A DNA stretch of 64,000 bases from Chersky-840 sp963848335 (GTDB lineage: Bacteria > Actinomycetota > Acidimicrobiia > Acidimicrobiales > UBA8190), in contig CAWKDD010000001.1 in the NCBI GenBank assembly GCA_963848335.1, forward strand, positions 1,488,001-1,552,000, given 5' to 3'. The notes under the pieces were generated by a model. That model worked only from the letters and a program-made list of their open reading frames with translations. It was not told where the DNA came from and did no database searches. Each line of letters starts with the position of its first letter. Positions within the stretch are counted from its first letter, which is position 1. Below, in pieces: positions 47,601-57,618 of the stretch. The position numbers and the translations under genes are program-made.

Positions 47601-50600
47601 GAGGCGCTGATGACCAGGGCCGCGCTCCCGACCACGACCGCACCGGGGACGTAGGTGATGGTGTAGTTCGGCGTCGGCCGCACCCGAGCACGAGCTGGGG
47701 TAGCTCGCCCACCGGGCTCGACGACGTGGCCGTGGTCGAGCACGTGGGCTGGGTGGTGAGCGAGCTGGCGGCGTCACCGTTCACGAAGCCCGAGTACTGC
47801 GGCAGGATGGCCGGGGTGGAGCCGCCGTAGGTCATGGACTCCGACGATGCCGCGATCGTGAGCGGCGCCGGGTTGACCTGGACCGAACCGTCCACGTAGC
47901 TGAAGGTGTAGTTCGGGTCCACCGCGCCCGAGCACGAGCTGTCGTAGGGTCCCACCGAGCTGGACGAGGTCGCCGCCGTCGTAGCACGTGGGCGCCGTGG
48001 TCAGCGACGCGGCCGTGTCACCGTTCACGAATCCCGAGTACGACGGGGTGATGGCCGGGACGGAGCCCCCGTAGGTCATGGTCGGCGACGACGCCGTCAC
48101 GGTGACGACCACTGTCGCCACCTGAACCGTGCCGTTCAGGTAGCTGATGATGTAGTTGGGGTCCGAGGCGCCGGAGCACGAGCTCGGGTAGCTCGCCACC
48201 GGGCTCGACGCCGTGGCCGTGGTCGAGCACGTCGGGGGAGTGGTGAGCGACGTGGCGTCGTCACTGTTCACGAAACCCGAGTATGCGGCCGTGATGGAGG
48301 GCGGTGCCGTGCCGTAGGCCACCGTGGCCGACGAAGCCGTGATCATCAACGTGGCCGGGTTCACGGTCACCGTGCCTTCGACGTACGTGATCGTGTAGTT
48401 GGCATCCACGGCGCCACCACATGCGCTGGCGTAGTTGCCCACGGGAGTCGTGGGACCGGCGCCCGTCGTGCACAGCAGCGCCGGCGCCGAGCACCGAGGC
48501 CGTCTCGCCGTTCTGGAAGCCCGAGATGATCGGAGTGATGCACGGGCGCAGGGTCACCGTACGTCATGCTGTTGGACGACGCGGTGATCGAGAGCGCGGC
48601 GGGGGTGACGTCGATGGTGCCGTTCACGTAGCTGATCGTGTAGTTCGGGTCGGAGGCCCCCGAGCACGACGTCGGAGTAGCTGCCCACCGAGGCTCGTCG
48701 GGCTTGCCGCCGTGGTGCAGGTGAGCCCGGCACCGAGCACCGACACGTTCTCGCCGTTCTGCAGGCCCGACACGTTGGGGCTGACGACGGGAACTGCCCC
48801 GCCGTAGGTCATCGTGCCCGAGGTGGCCGTGATGGTGAGCGGTGCCGGGATCACCGTGGTGGTCCCGTTGACGTAGGTGATGTCGTAGTTGGCGTCGACC
48901 GCCCCCGAGCACGACGTGGCGTAGGTGCCCACCCCGCTCGAGGAAGTGGCGGTGGTCGAGCACGTCAGCCCGCTACCGAGGACCGACACGGTCTCGCCGT
49001 TCTGCAGGCCCGAGACGAGCGGAGCCACGCGTCGGCGGGTTGCCTCCGTAGGACGCCATTCCCGACGAGGCCGTGATGGTGAGCGGTGCCGGGGTGACCG
49101 CCACCGAGCCGTCCTGGTAGGTGATGGAGTAGTTGGGGTCGACCGCGCCCGAGCACGTGGTGTCGTAGCTGCCCACCGGGCTCGATACCGTGGCCGTGGT
49201 CGAACACGTCGGCGGCGTGGTGAGCGAGCTGGCGTGTCACTGCCCACGAAGCCCGAGTACGACGGGGTGATGGTCGGGCGGCCCGTTCCCGTAGGTGGCC
49301 GAACCCGAAGACGCCGTGATCACGAGCGGTGCGGTGCCGACGGCCACCGACGCCTGCGTCGTAGGTGAATGTGGTAGTTCGGGTCTGCCGCACCCGGAGC
49401 ACGACGTGGTGTAGCTGCCCACGGGGCTCGACGACGTGGCCGTGGTCGAACACGTCGGCGCGGTGGTGAGCGAGCTGGCCGAGTCACCGTTCACGAACCC
49501 CGAGTACGACGGGGTGATGGTGGGGACCGCGCCGCCGTAGGTCATCGGTCGCCGACGACGCCGTCACCGTCAGCGGGGCGGTGTCGACCGTGCATGGTGC
49601 CGTTCTGGTAGGTGATGGAGTAGTTCGGGTCGGCCGCGCCCGAGCACGACGCGGGGTAGCTGCCCACGGGGCTCGACGCCGTGGCCGTGGTGCGAGCACG
49701 TCGGCTGCGTGGTGAGCGAGCGTGGCGTCGTCCCCGTTCACGAAGCCCGAGTACGACGGGGTGATGGCGGGGGGCGCGCTCCCGTAGGTCGTCGATCCCG
49801 ACGAGGCGGTGACCACGAGCGGAGCCTGGTTGACGGTCAGGTTGAGAACCGAGGACGTGCTGGTGGCGTAGAGCGTGTCGCCGGTGTAGGTGGCGGTGAG
49901 CGGGTAGGTGCCCGCCGCGAACGACGTCGAGCACTGCGCCTGCGTAGGTGCTCCCGACGAGTGTCGGGGTCACGGAGCCGCATCCCGTGATGGTGGTGGA
50001 GTTGTTGGAGAAGCTGACGGTTCCCCCACCGTCGGACCGGCTCAGCGTGGCGGTGATGCGTCACGGTCTGGCCGTAGCTGACCGACGACGGTGACGTCGA
50101 CAGCGTCGTCGTCGTGGGTGCGGGCGTGGGAGGAGCGATGGCGAAGCTGTGGTCGGCGGAGTAGCCCGAGGCGACCGCGTTCGGGGGCTTCGCCACCGGG
50201 GTCAGACCCACCTGCACCGGTGTGTCCGCGTCGGTGGTGGTCCCGTTGCCCAGCTCGTCCAGGCCGTTGTACCCCCAGCCGTAGAGGTTGCCGTTGGAGC
50301 CGATGGCGAGGCTGTGGTCGCGCACCGCCGGCGATGGCGGTGGGGGTCACGCCCGCCGGCATCGACACCACGACGGGGTCCGACTCGTTGGTCTCGGTGC
50401 CGTTGCCGAGCTCCCCGTTGGCGTTGTTGCCCCACGAGTAGAGCTTGCCGTTGGAGCCGATGGCCATGCTGTGGTACAGCCCGGCCGCCACCGCGGTGGG
50501 CGTCACGCCGCTGGGGAAGCTCACCTTCACCCGTGTCGAGGCGTTGGTGGTGCGCGCCGTTGCCGAGCTGGCCGAGGCCTCCGTACCCGTAGGCGAAGAG

Positions 50601-51378
50601 CGACCCGAAGGAGATGACGAGGCTGTGGTACCCGCCCGCGGCGATGGCGGTCACGCCCGAGACGTTCACCTGGATCGGGGACTCCTCGTTGACGACCTTG
50701 CCGTCGCCGAGCTCGCCCATGGCGCCGTCGCCCCAGGCGTACACGTTGCCGGTCGGTGTCGAGTATCTCGGTCATGTACTGGCCGGCGGCGACGGCCTTG
50801 GGGACGACGCCCGCCGGGAAGCGTCACCTTGACCGGCGTCGTGGCGTCGTTGGTGGTGCCGTTGCCGAGCTCGCCGAAGGCGTTGTCGCCCCAGTCGTAG
50901 ACCGACCCGTTCGAGCCCAGGGCCACGCTGTGGTCCTGGCCGGCGGCGACGGCGGTGGCGGTCACGCCCGCCGGCATCGACACCACGACCGGCGTCGAGG
51001 AGTTGTGGGTGGTGCCGTCGCCGAGCTGGCCTTCGGCGTTGTTGCCCCATGCGTAGAGCTTGCCGTCGGATCCGATGGCGAGGCTGTGGTCGCCACCGGC
51101 CGCCGCCGCGGTGGCGGTCACGCCCGCGGGCAGGGACACCTTGACCGGGGTCGTCTCGGTGGTGGTGTTGCCGTTGCCGAGCTGGCCGTCGAGGTTGTAG
51201 CCCCACGAGTACAACTCGGTGGACGCCGCGCTGGCATGTGAAGCCACGAGCACGTTGACCAGAGTCGAGGTCGCCAGGATCGAGGCCGCCGCCGCGATCG
51301 GGAGGAATCTGCGCCGCCTACCGCCGATCCCCGACCCGGTGTTGTCGTACTGCCGTCAATAGTGCGCGCTACCCGCAT
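44629..51378 (-). CDS. Giant exported protein: RCC1 repeats, Ig-like domain, about 19 MBG/YDG repeats (frame heavily broken)
   Basis: One reading of about 2,240 residues on the minus strand. ATG 51378 has GAGGAG upstream; after a frame change a signal peptide follows (RRRFLPIAAAASILATSTLV, cleavage after SHASA). Seven RCC1 units occupy about 51230-50150 (YSWGYNLDGQLGNGN, YAWGNNAEGQLGDGT, YDWGDNAFGELGNGT and so on). An Ig-like/Big_3 segment (SPSSVSYGQTVT) lies near 50080. Then 81-residue units, typified by ITASSGSMTYGGSVPTITPSY and SYPTSCSGAVDPNYTI, run to about 45200; these match MBG/YDG domains of adhesins. The C-terminus (VIGAINVETGSSLDAEGAI, ending VIGLQDLQ) is a short beta-helix-like region with no membrane anchor. 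Frame breaks occur in most repeats, yet codon content stays coding-like. Confidence 0.8.
45300..49830 (-). repeat. 243-base tandem repeat array (MBG/YDG units)
   Basis: The conserved CCGTAGGTCAT-like core (start of MTYGG) recurs at 45631, 45875, 46120, 46364, 46608, 46851, 47094, 47338, 47583, 47828, 48072, 48315, 48560, 48805, 49049, 49292, 49538 and 49785, with a divergent unit near 45390. Spacings are 243 to 247 bases; units with 243 coincide with uninterrupted frames. Confidence 0.9.
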
Positions 51379-51733
51379 CGCGCGCTCCTCTCGTGGTCTC
51401 GTCCCCCGTGTGGAGCACGCGTCCCGCGCCACCCCACCGCTCCGACTGGCCAATCTTCCCCTTCCGGGGCGATCGGAGCGTACGTTTCGACCCCCCGACT
51501 GTCTTCATCAAAAGTGACGAAAGTGATCCCCAACCTGGGCGGCGTCCTTGGATGTCGTGACGGCAGGCCGTGGTGACACCGGCGGGTTCCGATCCCCGCC
51601 GGGCGCCTTTCGGGAACAGGGCACAACACCCATGACCAGGGCTGTTCAGGCCCGGAGGCAGGGATGGGCCCGCGACCGTTGGTCGAGGCTCAGAGGTGAC
51701 CGATGTCCGGACCCGGAGCGGCGCGTTGTGGCG
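51379..51733. other. Gene-free spacer upstream of the giant gene
   Basis: 355 bases with no supported gene. The part close to 51378 is the leader of the giant gene; TTCATCAAAAGTGACGAAAGTG at about 51503-51524 is the least GC-rich stretch and a probable promoter location. Short frames on either strand here lack ribosome binding sites and coding-type composition. Confidence 0.45.
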
Positions 51734-51750
51734 CCCCGGCTACGCCGGGG
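51734..51750 (-). terminator. Hairpin after exported protein gene
   Basis: CCCCGGC-TAC-GCCGGGG, a perfect 7-base stem with a 3-base loop, lies 15 bases past the stop of the minus-strand gene that ends at 51766. Confidence 0.5.
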
Positions 51751-51765
51751 TTCGTCCGTGCCGCC

Positions 51766-52278
51766 TCAGAGCTTGGCGGGGCGCAGGTTGCCCTTCTTCA
51801 GTCGATTCGTCAGAGCTCCGGACGTGCTCTCGCACACAAAGATCTTGATCTTGCCCTTGACAGCCGGCTTGACCGTGTTGCTCAACACTGCTCCGGACAC
51901 CTCCCATTCGGTCTTGCCGGCGGCGCACTTGTTCTTCGTCAGTTTCGACACGGAGACCTTGACCGTCGTCGTCCCCGAGGGGCCACCGGCTTTGGCCGCG
52001 TCATCGGGATTCCATGTGATCGTGATGTCGAACCCGATCTGAGCCGTCGTGGGGAACGCCGGGGTGATCGAGGTGGAGAAGCCCCCGGTGATGGCCGGGT
52101 TGGAGCACGATTGGAGCTCCCAACTGCTCACCGTTCCCGTCACGGTCCTGCACGCCACCGGCTTCTTGGCGTTGATACCCCGCGCCCACGCCGGTCCCGA
52201 GGCAATGAGCCCGGAGAGCACAAGGGGAACGATTACGGCAGGGATCGTGAGCAACCGAAGGACCCGGAAGGGACGCAT
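51766..52278 (-). CDS. Small secreted protein A, Cys-paired
   Basis: A 170-residue exported protein; AAGGGGGAAG precedes ATG 52278. The signal peptide is MRPFRVLRLLTIPAVIVPLV with cleavage near AWA-RG. The mature part begins KKPVACRTVTGTVSSWELQSC and contains ITWNP, an internal NKCAAG and a late KIFVC, so two disulfides are likely. The same plan (C-x-x-x-xGT, central strand with W, later Cys) is seen in the divergent neighbour at 52571 and again at 58982. I know no name for this family; a beta-sandwich fold is inferred. Confidence 0.7.
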   Translation of the reverse strand: MRPFRVLRLLTIPAVIVPLVLSGLIASGPAWARGINAKKPVACRTVTGTVSSWELQSCSNPAITGGFSTSITPAFPTTAQIGFDITITWNPDDAAKAGGPSGTTTVKVSVSKLTKNKCAAGKTEWEVSGAVLSNTVKPAVKGKIKIFVCESTSGALTNRLKKGNLRPAKL

Positions 52279-52570
52279 GGACTTCCCCCTTAGATGTGTC
52301 TGACACCGCCGAGGCGGAGCATACGCCCTCGGCCAGGGGATTTCTCGCCTTAATTTTTGGGAGGACGATCTCACAGGGGCCCTGGGGGCGCCCGAGGACC
52401 TTGGGCGGGGCTTACCGGGGGGCCGGCTCCACCCTCGGAGGGCCTCCGCGGCAAGGGACGAGCCCTACGGGCCGGCAACCTGGGCGGTTGATTGATTCGG
52501 GGTCCGCCCAGGGTTACTGTCTAATTCGAATCAACTCGAACAACTGGTGTGACCAACCAAGGGGGACGGT
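52279..52570. promoter_or_regulatory. Divergent promoter region of two small secreted proteins
   Basis: 292 bases between ATG 52278 (minus) and ATG 52571 (plus). AT-rich patches at 52347-52359 (CGCCTTAATTTTT) and 52518-52535 (CTGTCTAATTCGAATCAA, with the palindrome ATTCGAAT) are probable promoter or operator sites. No gene fits here. Confidence 0.5.
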
Positions 52571-53023
52571 ATGCGGCGTGTGATTCTAGCTGTGGCAGCT
52601 CTCGCCATGATGGCGGTGCCGGTGGGCATCACCGCCGTGTCGCTGGCTCCGACGGCGAACGCGGGATCTTCGATCACCTGTGCGAAGCTGAGCGGGACGA
52701 TCACGGGCACCATCACCATCAAGAAGTGCTCGCCCAAGAACAACTCCTACAAGTCTTTGAGTGGCACCGCCACGCAACTTGCTTCTGGCGGCAAGCTCAC
52801 CTGGGCCCCGGGTGGCCAGACCACCATCGTCTCGGAGCCGTCGGTCAGCTCGCCTGGCCAGGGTGCCTGCAAGCCCAACAACACCGAGTACATCTCGACA
52901 GGGACCGTGACCGGCGGGACCTCCACCTACACCCACGTAGGCGACACGTTCCATTCCACGGACTGCGTCAGCAACAAAAACAGCAAGATCGCGCTCCTCA
53001 AGGGCACCGTCCTGTCCTTCTGA
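52571..53023 (+). CDS. Small secreted protein B, Cys-paired
   Basis: A 150-residue exported protein; AAGGGGGAC stands before ATG 52571. Signal peptide MRRVILAVAALAMMAVPVGI with cleavage near ANA-GS. The mature domain starts SSITCAKLSGTITGTITIKK, followed by CSPKN, LTWAPGG, GACKPNNTEY and STDCVSNKN: four cysteines, suggesting two disulfides. It resembles protein A across the divergent promoter in plan rather than in close sequence. A perfect terminator follows the stop. Confidence 0.72.
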   Translation: MRRVILAVAALAMMAVPVGITAVSLAPTANAGSSITCAKLSGTITGTITIKKCSPKNNSYKSLSGTATQLASGGKLTWAPGGQTTIVSEPSVSSPGQGACKPNNTEYISTGTVTGGTSTYTHVGDTFHSTDCVSNKNSKIALLKGTVLSF

Positions 53024-53071
53024 TCGTTTGACGGCGACCGCCACGTGGTCGCCGAGATGTCGAGCAATGAT

Positions 53072-53103
53072 GCGAAACCCCACCCCAGCGGGTGGGGTTT
53101 CGC
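53072..53103 (+). terminator. Rho-independent terminator
   Basis: GCGAAACCCCACCC (53072-53085), loop CAGC, GGGTGGGGTTTCGC (53090-53103): a perfect 14-base stem followed by TTTC. It ends the secreted protein B transcript. Confidence 0.9.
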
Positions 53104-53229
53104 TTTCTCCTCCGGCGTGTTGCGCATCTCCCGAGCACAACCCATGACGCGCCTTTCGACGCGCGCGTGGACGAGGAATCCCGGTCGATCATGACGGCCT
53201 GGCGCTGTGGCGAAACGGTACCGTGAGGG

Positions 53230-55566
53230 ATGCCCACGACGTCGGTGACCACGCGTCGGGCGCCCCGATCCACATGGATCAAAGACCTCCTCGGTCTGGC
53301 GTGGGTGCTGGCCGCGGCCGGGGTGGTGATGGCGCCGGCGCTGGCGCACGGCACATCCCTGGGGCCTTTCGACATCGTGGCGCGCGTCGGGCTGTCGCGA
53401 CAGCCGGGCGTGTCGGTGCACAACCCCCAGAGCGCGGACCTGATCACCGAGATGATCCCCTGGACCACCCTGGCATGGACCCAGGTGCACCACGGTCACT
53501 TGCCGTTGTGGAACCCCTACAGCGCCCTGGGCATGCCCCTGGCCTTCAATTGGCAGTCCGCCACGTTCAGCCTCCCGTCGCTGCTCGGCTATCTGGCCCC
53601 GCTCCACCTCGCCTACACGGTGCAGGTGCTGACCACGTTGGTGATCGCCGGGACCGGGGTGTACGTCCTGGGACGGGTCATGGGACTGGGGGTGCCCGGG
53701 TGCGTGATGGCGGGCACCGTGTACGAGCTCAGTGGTCCGTTCTTCGGGTGGCTGGGGTGGCCGGTGGCGTCGGTGATGGCGTGGGCGGGGTGGCTGTTCG
53801 CCGCCGCCATCCTCGTCATCCGTGGGCACCGGCGGGCCGGTGCCGTGGCCTTCTTCGCCGTGGTGCTGGCGTCGGCCCTCTACTCGGGACAGCCCGACGC
53901 CATGGTGCTGCTCGGCCTCGGTCTGGCGGTGTTCGTGACCGTCGTCCTGGCGCTGCGGGCGGGGTGGCTGGGCGGGGCGGGACCCGTTCTCCGCCCCGTG
54001 CTCGATCTCGCCCTGGCCGTGGTGGCCGGCGCCGCCCTCGGCGCCCCTTTGCTGCTCCCCGGGCTCCAGCTCACCGCCGGAGGCATCCGGACCGGGAAGA
54101 CCGGCACACCGGCGCTGCCCCTTCACGACATCAGCGCGGTGATCTTCCAAGGGTTCGACGGGCTCCCGGTGGCGGGCAGCCGCTGGTTCGGTCACCTCTT
54201 CGGCGACACCAGCTATCTGGAGTCCGCCACCTACGTGGGGGTGATCGCCGTGGTGCTGGCCGTGGTGGCCGTGGCGTTGCGTCATCGCCACCCCGAAGTG
54301 CTCGCCATGAGCGCCGTGGCCGTGGTCATGGGGGCGATCGTCTTCTTCTCCCCGCTGGTGGGGGTGTTGGACGTGGTGCCCTACGGGATCCGTTGGCACC
54401 GGGGGGCCATCGTCCTCGCCCTCGCCCTGGCGGTGCTGGCCGGAGTGGGCACCGACGTCCTCATCCGTTCGCATCGTGATCGTGCGGTTCTGCGCTGGGC
54501 GGGTGGCGGTTTCGCAATCCTGGCGCTGTTCGTGGCCATGTTGTGGCTCTTCGGCCGGGGCAGCCTCCCCCCCGCCGACGCGGCGATCCGGAGATCGAGC
54601 TTCGTGTGGCCGACGGCCCAGGTCGCCTTGGGCCTGGTCGTGGTGGGGCTCCTGGCGCTCGCCCGCAGACAGGGACCCGCGCATTCCCGAGGGGCGGCAC
54701 GATCCCCTCTCGGTCTCGGCCGGGGGGCCGGGGCGGCACTGCTGGTGTGTGAGACCGCCTTCCTGATCACCGCCGGGGCGCCCCTGTGGTCGTCGAGCTC
54801 GACCTTCCTGGTTCCCACACCGGCAGAGGTGGCCTTGGCGGACACGGCCGGCTCGGCGGTGGTGGGCTTCGGAGCCCATTCCTGCGAAGTCCCCGGCCAG
54901 ATCGGGATTCCCCAGAACGTGAACGTCGCCTACGACGTCCACGAGCTCGACGTCTACGACCCCATCACCCCCAAGTCCCTCTTCCGGTCCTGGGAGGACG
55001 CCACGGGGACGCCGGGGGGTTTGGGTAACCCCATCTCGGTGTTCTGCCCGGCGGTCACCTCCGCCACCGAGGCCCGACGCTTCGGCGTCGCCTTCGTGCT
55101 CGAGCCGCCCCGTGGCCGCGCTCCAGGCGGCGCCGTGTTCGAAAGACGCGTCGGGGACGAGTCGCTCTACAAGATCCCCGGGGCGGCCGAGGCGATCCTC
55201 GTCTCAGCCCCGGGAACGTCGGTCCCGTCCCCGGACTCGGCGGGGAGGCCGGTCGCGGTCACGCATCCCGACCCACGGTCGTGGAAGATCGAAACCGACA
55301 ACGCCACCGAGGCGGTGCTGCGTCTGCATCTCACCGATGTCCCCGGATGGCACGCCACCATCGACGGCCGGCCACTGCGCCTCGACCCGTTCTCGGGGGC
55401 GATGCTCCAGGCGCGGATCCCGGCGGGTCGCCACACCGTGGAGCTCCGGTATTGGCCCGGCGCCTTTTCGGTCGGCCTCGGCCTGGCGCTGTGCAGCGTG
55501 GCCGGATTGTCGTCGGCCCTCGGGGTTTCCGCCTGGCGGCGCCGGCGCATGCGACTCGCCGGCTGA
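53230..55566 (+). CDS. YfhO-family polytopic membrane protein (copy 2)
   Basis: A 778-residue paralogue of the protein at 32.3 kb with the same layout: first helix LLGLAWVLAAAGVVMAPALA, the conserved loop ITEMIPWTTLAWTQVHHGHL followed by LPLWNPYSALGMPLAFNWQ, about 12 helices, FQGFDGLPVAGSRWFG, and a C-terminal domain with DVPGWHATIDGRPLRLD. YfhO proteins are GT-C-like glycosyltransferases acting on the outer face of the membrane; the acceptor here is unknown. ATG 53230 is preceded by GAGGG. The frame is intact. Confidence 0.86.
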   Translation: MPTTSVTTRRAPRSTWIKDLLGLAWVLAAAGVVMAPALAHGTSLGPFDIVARVGLSRQPGVSVHNPQSADLITEMIPWTTLAWTQVHHGHLPLWNPYSALGMPLAFNWQSATFSLPSLLGYLAPLHLAYTVQVLTTLVIAGTGVYVLGRVMGLGVPGCVMAGTVYELSGPFFGWLGWPVASVMAWAGWLFAAAILVIRGHRRAGAVAFFAVVLASALYSGQPDAMVLLGLGLAVFVTVVLALRAGWLGGAGPVLRPVLDLALAVVAGAALGAPLLLPGLQLTAGGIRTGKTGTPALPLHDISAVIFQGFDGLPVAGSRWFGHLFGDTSYLESATYVGVIAVVLAVVAVALRHRHPEVLAMSAVAVVMGAIVFFSPLVGVLDVVPYGIRWHRGAIVLALALAVLAGVGTDVLIRSHRDRAVLRWAGGGFAILALFVAMLWLFGRGSLPPADAAIRRSSFVWPTAQVALGLVVVGLLALARRQGPAHSRGAARSPLGLGRGAGAALLVCETAFLITAGAPLWSSSSTFLVPTPAEVALADTAGSAVVGFGAHSCEVPGQIGIPQNVNVAYDVHELDVYDPITPKSLFRSWEDATGTPGGLGNPISVFCPAVTSATEARRFGVAFVLEPPRGRAPGGAVFERRVGDESLYKIPGAAEAILVSAPGTSVPSPDSAGRPVAVTHPDPRSWKIETDNATEAVLRLHLTDVPGWHATIDGRPLRLDPFSGAMLQARIPAGRHTVELRYWPGAFSVGLGLALCSVAGLSSALGVSAWRRRRMRLAG

Positions 55567-55614
55567 AAGGAGCCGACCAGGAACGTGCCCGTTATCCGGG
55601 CAGGGAGCGGAAGC

Positions 55615-55893
55615 TCAGCCGGCGGCCTGGTTGGTCGAGGCCGGGTTGGTCGGTGCGGGCTTGGCGGACGAGCGCCGGTCCACGTAGAAGAGGATGCCGG
55701 CGACCACCGCCAGCACGACGGTCAGGGCGATGGCCGCCTCACCCCGACGCTTCCGGTGGGCCTGCACCCGGTTGAGCGGTCCGAGGAACGACGGCAACGA
55801 GTGCGCGGGGACCGAGAAGTAGATGATGGCGACGACCAGAGAGAGGAGGGCGACGACGCCAAGCACCACGGAGAGCCATTTGATCGGGGTCAT
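55615..55893 (-). CDS. Two-helix membrane protein, unknown function
   Basis: A 92-residue protein from ATG 55893 with GAGGC upstream. Helix 1 is WLSVVLGVVALLSLVVAIIY and helix 2 is AAIALTVVLAVVAGILFYVD, separated by a basic segment (GPLNRVQAHRKRRGE). The C-terminus is Ala/Pro/Thr-rich. No family recognised. Confidence 0.55.
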   Translation of the reverse strand: MTPIKWLSVVLGVVALLSLVVAIIYFSVPAHSLPSFLGPLNRVQAHRKRRGEAAIALTVVLAVVAGILFYVDRRSSAKPAPTNPASTNQAAG

Positions 55894-55953
55894 TTGCCTC
55901 ACTTTAGCCAACCGGGCGCGCGCCCGTCTGCCATGAGTGTCGAGGGGATCAGC

Positions 55954-57516
55954 TCAATCCGCCATGACCTGGTCCGGGAGCGTCCCGAACGCCAGAGCCA
56001 CGGCGGCGAGCTGAGAGTTGACGTTCAGCTTGCGCAGGATCGAGCGGATATGTGAGCGAACAGTGGTGAGAGATACCACGAGCGTGGTGGCGATCTCCGC
56101 CGCGGAGCGCCCCTCCATCATGTGGAAGAGCACCCGGCGCTCGCTCGGGGTGAGGTGCACGAGTGCGTCGTAGGGGGAAGGAAGCTGACCCGGTCCCCGG
56201 GGTTCGTCGTACACCGCCGTCGACGACCCGCCGTTGGCACTGATCCGTCGGGCGGTCTGGCGGGCGAGCTCCTGGGAGAGGAGGTCGGTATGGAACAGTC
56301 CCACCGCACCCTGCTCGACGCACACCGCCAGCGCGGCCACGCTGGCCCCGACGCTGAGCGCGATCACCGGCGTGCCGGCTGCTCGCAGGGCGCGGGTGAT
56401 GCGGGCCGCACGGTCCCACGGGAACTGCGGGCCCGGAACGCCTCCGTAGCGGGGGACCTCGGCCTGGACCACCACGACGGCCACGTCGGGCTTGGAGAGG
56501 TAGAGGTCGAGCAGAACGGAGTCGGTGTCGACGGCGGGGGAGAGGACCGGTACGGCTCCGCACTGACGGGCCACGGCGGCCACCGCTTCGACCATGGGTC
56601 GGGGGCTGTGCTCGGCACTGGCGTCGGGATCGACGAGCAGCACGCGCAGTCCTGTACTCGTCAGAGACGCGTCCACCTCGTCGTCGAGCCCGTTCCATCC
56701 GTTGGCGCCGAGCGGGGCGGGATGGGAGAGGTCGAGGTCCTCCGACAGCGGGACCAGGACCCGATAGTCCAGCCGCCGCGTCCGGCGCGCCGGGTCGTGC
56801 TCGCAGTCGCGCTCCGCCTCGAGGTCCGAGGGGTGGCGCCAGCCCGGGGACGGCGACAGCAGGGCCTGGTGGCCCGGGACGTGGGTGACGGCGAGGAACG
56901 AGGACGGCTCCACGTGCCCGTTGGTGGCGCCGCGGTTGCGGGTGAGACGGACCGAGTTCAACGCCGCGGCGGCCAGGACCTCCGGTTCCACGTCGCTGGC
57001 TCCGGCCCCCACACCGATGGCCACGCGCAGGTCGAGACCAGTGGCCCCCACTGCCAGATGGTCTCCCATGGCGCGGGCCAGGCGCCGCCCCAGCGCGCTG
57101 GGCGCGACGCGATTGGAGCCGTTGCCGAGGACGATGGCGACCCGGGGGCCGCCGAGCATGCACACTTGGTCGCCGACGCGCACACAGCGCTCCATGCGTC
57201 GCAGCGCCAGGCGCCACAGCAGGTCGTTGCGCTCCGGCTGCACTCCCGATCGGGTGGCCGGCTGGACGTCCACGCAGGCGATGACGGTGTGGCCCGAGCC
57301 GGGTGCCCACGTGCGGCGTTCGGCGATGCCCGTCGCCGACGACGTCCGGTGCCCGTTGGAGTCCTTGTCCGTCGCCCGCCGGTCGTGCTCCGGCCAGGCG
57401 GGGGCATCGGGCACGGCCGGCGTCGCGTTCAGACGCCGTTGACCGCCCCCCTCCCCTAAGCGCTCAACGAACGCCGTCACCTTGCCATTGCGGCACCCCG
57501 CACCCCCCTGAGCCAC
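55954..57516 (-). CDS. LuxR-type transcription regulator with GGDEF-like and receiver-like parts
   Basis: A 520-residue regulator. After about 70 poorly ordered residues, residues 74-170 resemble a GGDEF domain (MERCVRVGDQVCMLGGPRVAIVLG), but the active-site loop is GGPRV, so no cyclase activity is expected. A receiver-like fold follows (about 300-430, LRVLLVDPDAS ... PDVAVVVVQAEV ... PVIALSVGASVAALAVCVEQG), with an Asp in the opening acidic pair but no clear phosphoacceptor. The C-terminus is a complete LuxR helix-turn-helix: LTPSERRVLFHMMEGRSAAE, then IATTLVVSLTTVRSHIRSIL and RKLNVNSQ. It probably binds DNA under control of a bound ligand or partner rather than phosphorylation. GTG 57516 is the assumed start. 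Confidence 0.8.
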   Translation of the reverse strand: MAQGGAGCRNGKVTAFVERLGEGGGQRRLNATPAVPDAPAWPEHDRRATDKDSNGHRTSSATGIAERRTWAPGSGHTVIACVDVQPATRSGVQPERNDLLWRLALRRMERCVRVGDQVCMLGGPRVAIVLGNGSNRVAPSALGRRLARAMGDHLAVGATGLDLRVAIGVGAGASDVEPEVLAAAALNSVRLTRNRGATNGHVEPSSFLAVTHVPGHQALLSPSPGWRHPSDLEAERDCEHDPARRTRRLDYRVLVPLSEDLDLSHPAPLGANGWNGLDDEVDASLTSTGLRVLLVDPDASAEHSPRPMVEAVAAVARQCGAVPVLSPAVDTDSVLLDLYLSKPDVAVVVVQAEVPRYGGVPGPQFPWDRAARITRALRAAGTPVIALSVGASVAALAVCVEQGAVGLFHTDLLSQELARQTARRISANGGSSTAVYDEPRGPGQLPSPYDALVHLTPSERRVLFHMMEGRSAAEIATTLVVSLTTVRSHIRSILRKLNVNSQLAAVALAFGTLPDQVMAD

Positions 57517-57618
57517 ACCACGGAGCGTGGCCCTCTGTGCTCAAGCTACCCGGTTGTGAGGTCGTTGGCCAAGTGGATTGCGCTATGCAAGCAAAATCTG
57601 ACGAAATTTTCGTCGCCA

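Noticed and set aside
45300..49830. CRISPR-like periodic repeats
   Set aside because: The unit is 243 bases with protein-coding periodicity and no short identical repeats or spacers; it is a coding tandem array.
52927..54942. 671-codon minus-strand frame opposite YfhO copy 2
   Set aside because: Antisense shadow of a well-supported membrane protein.
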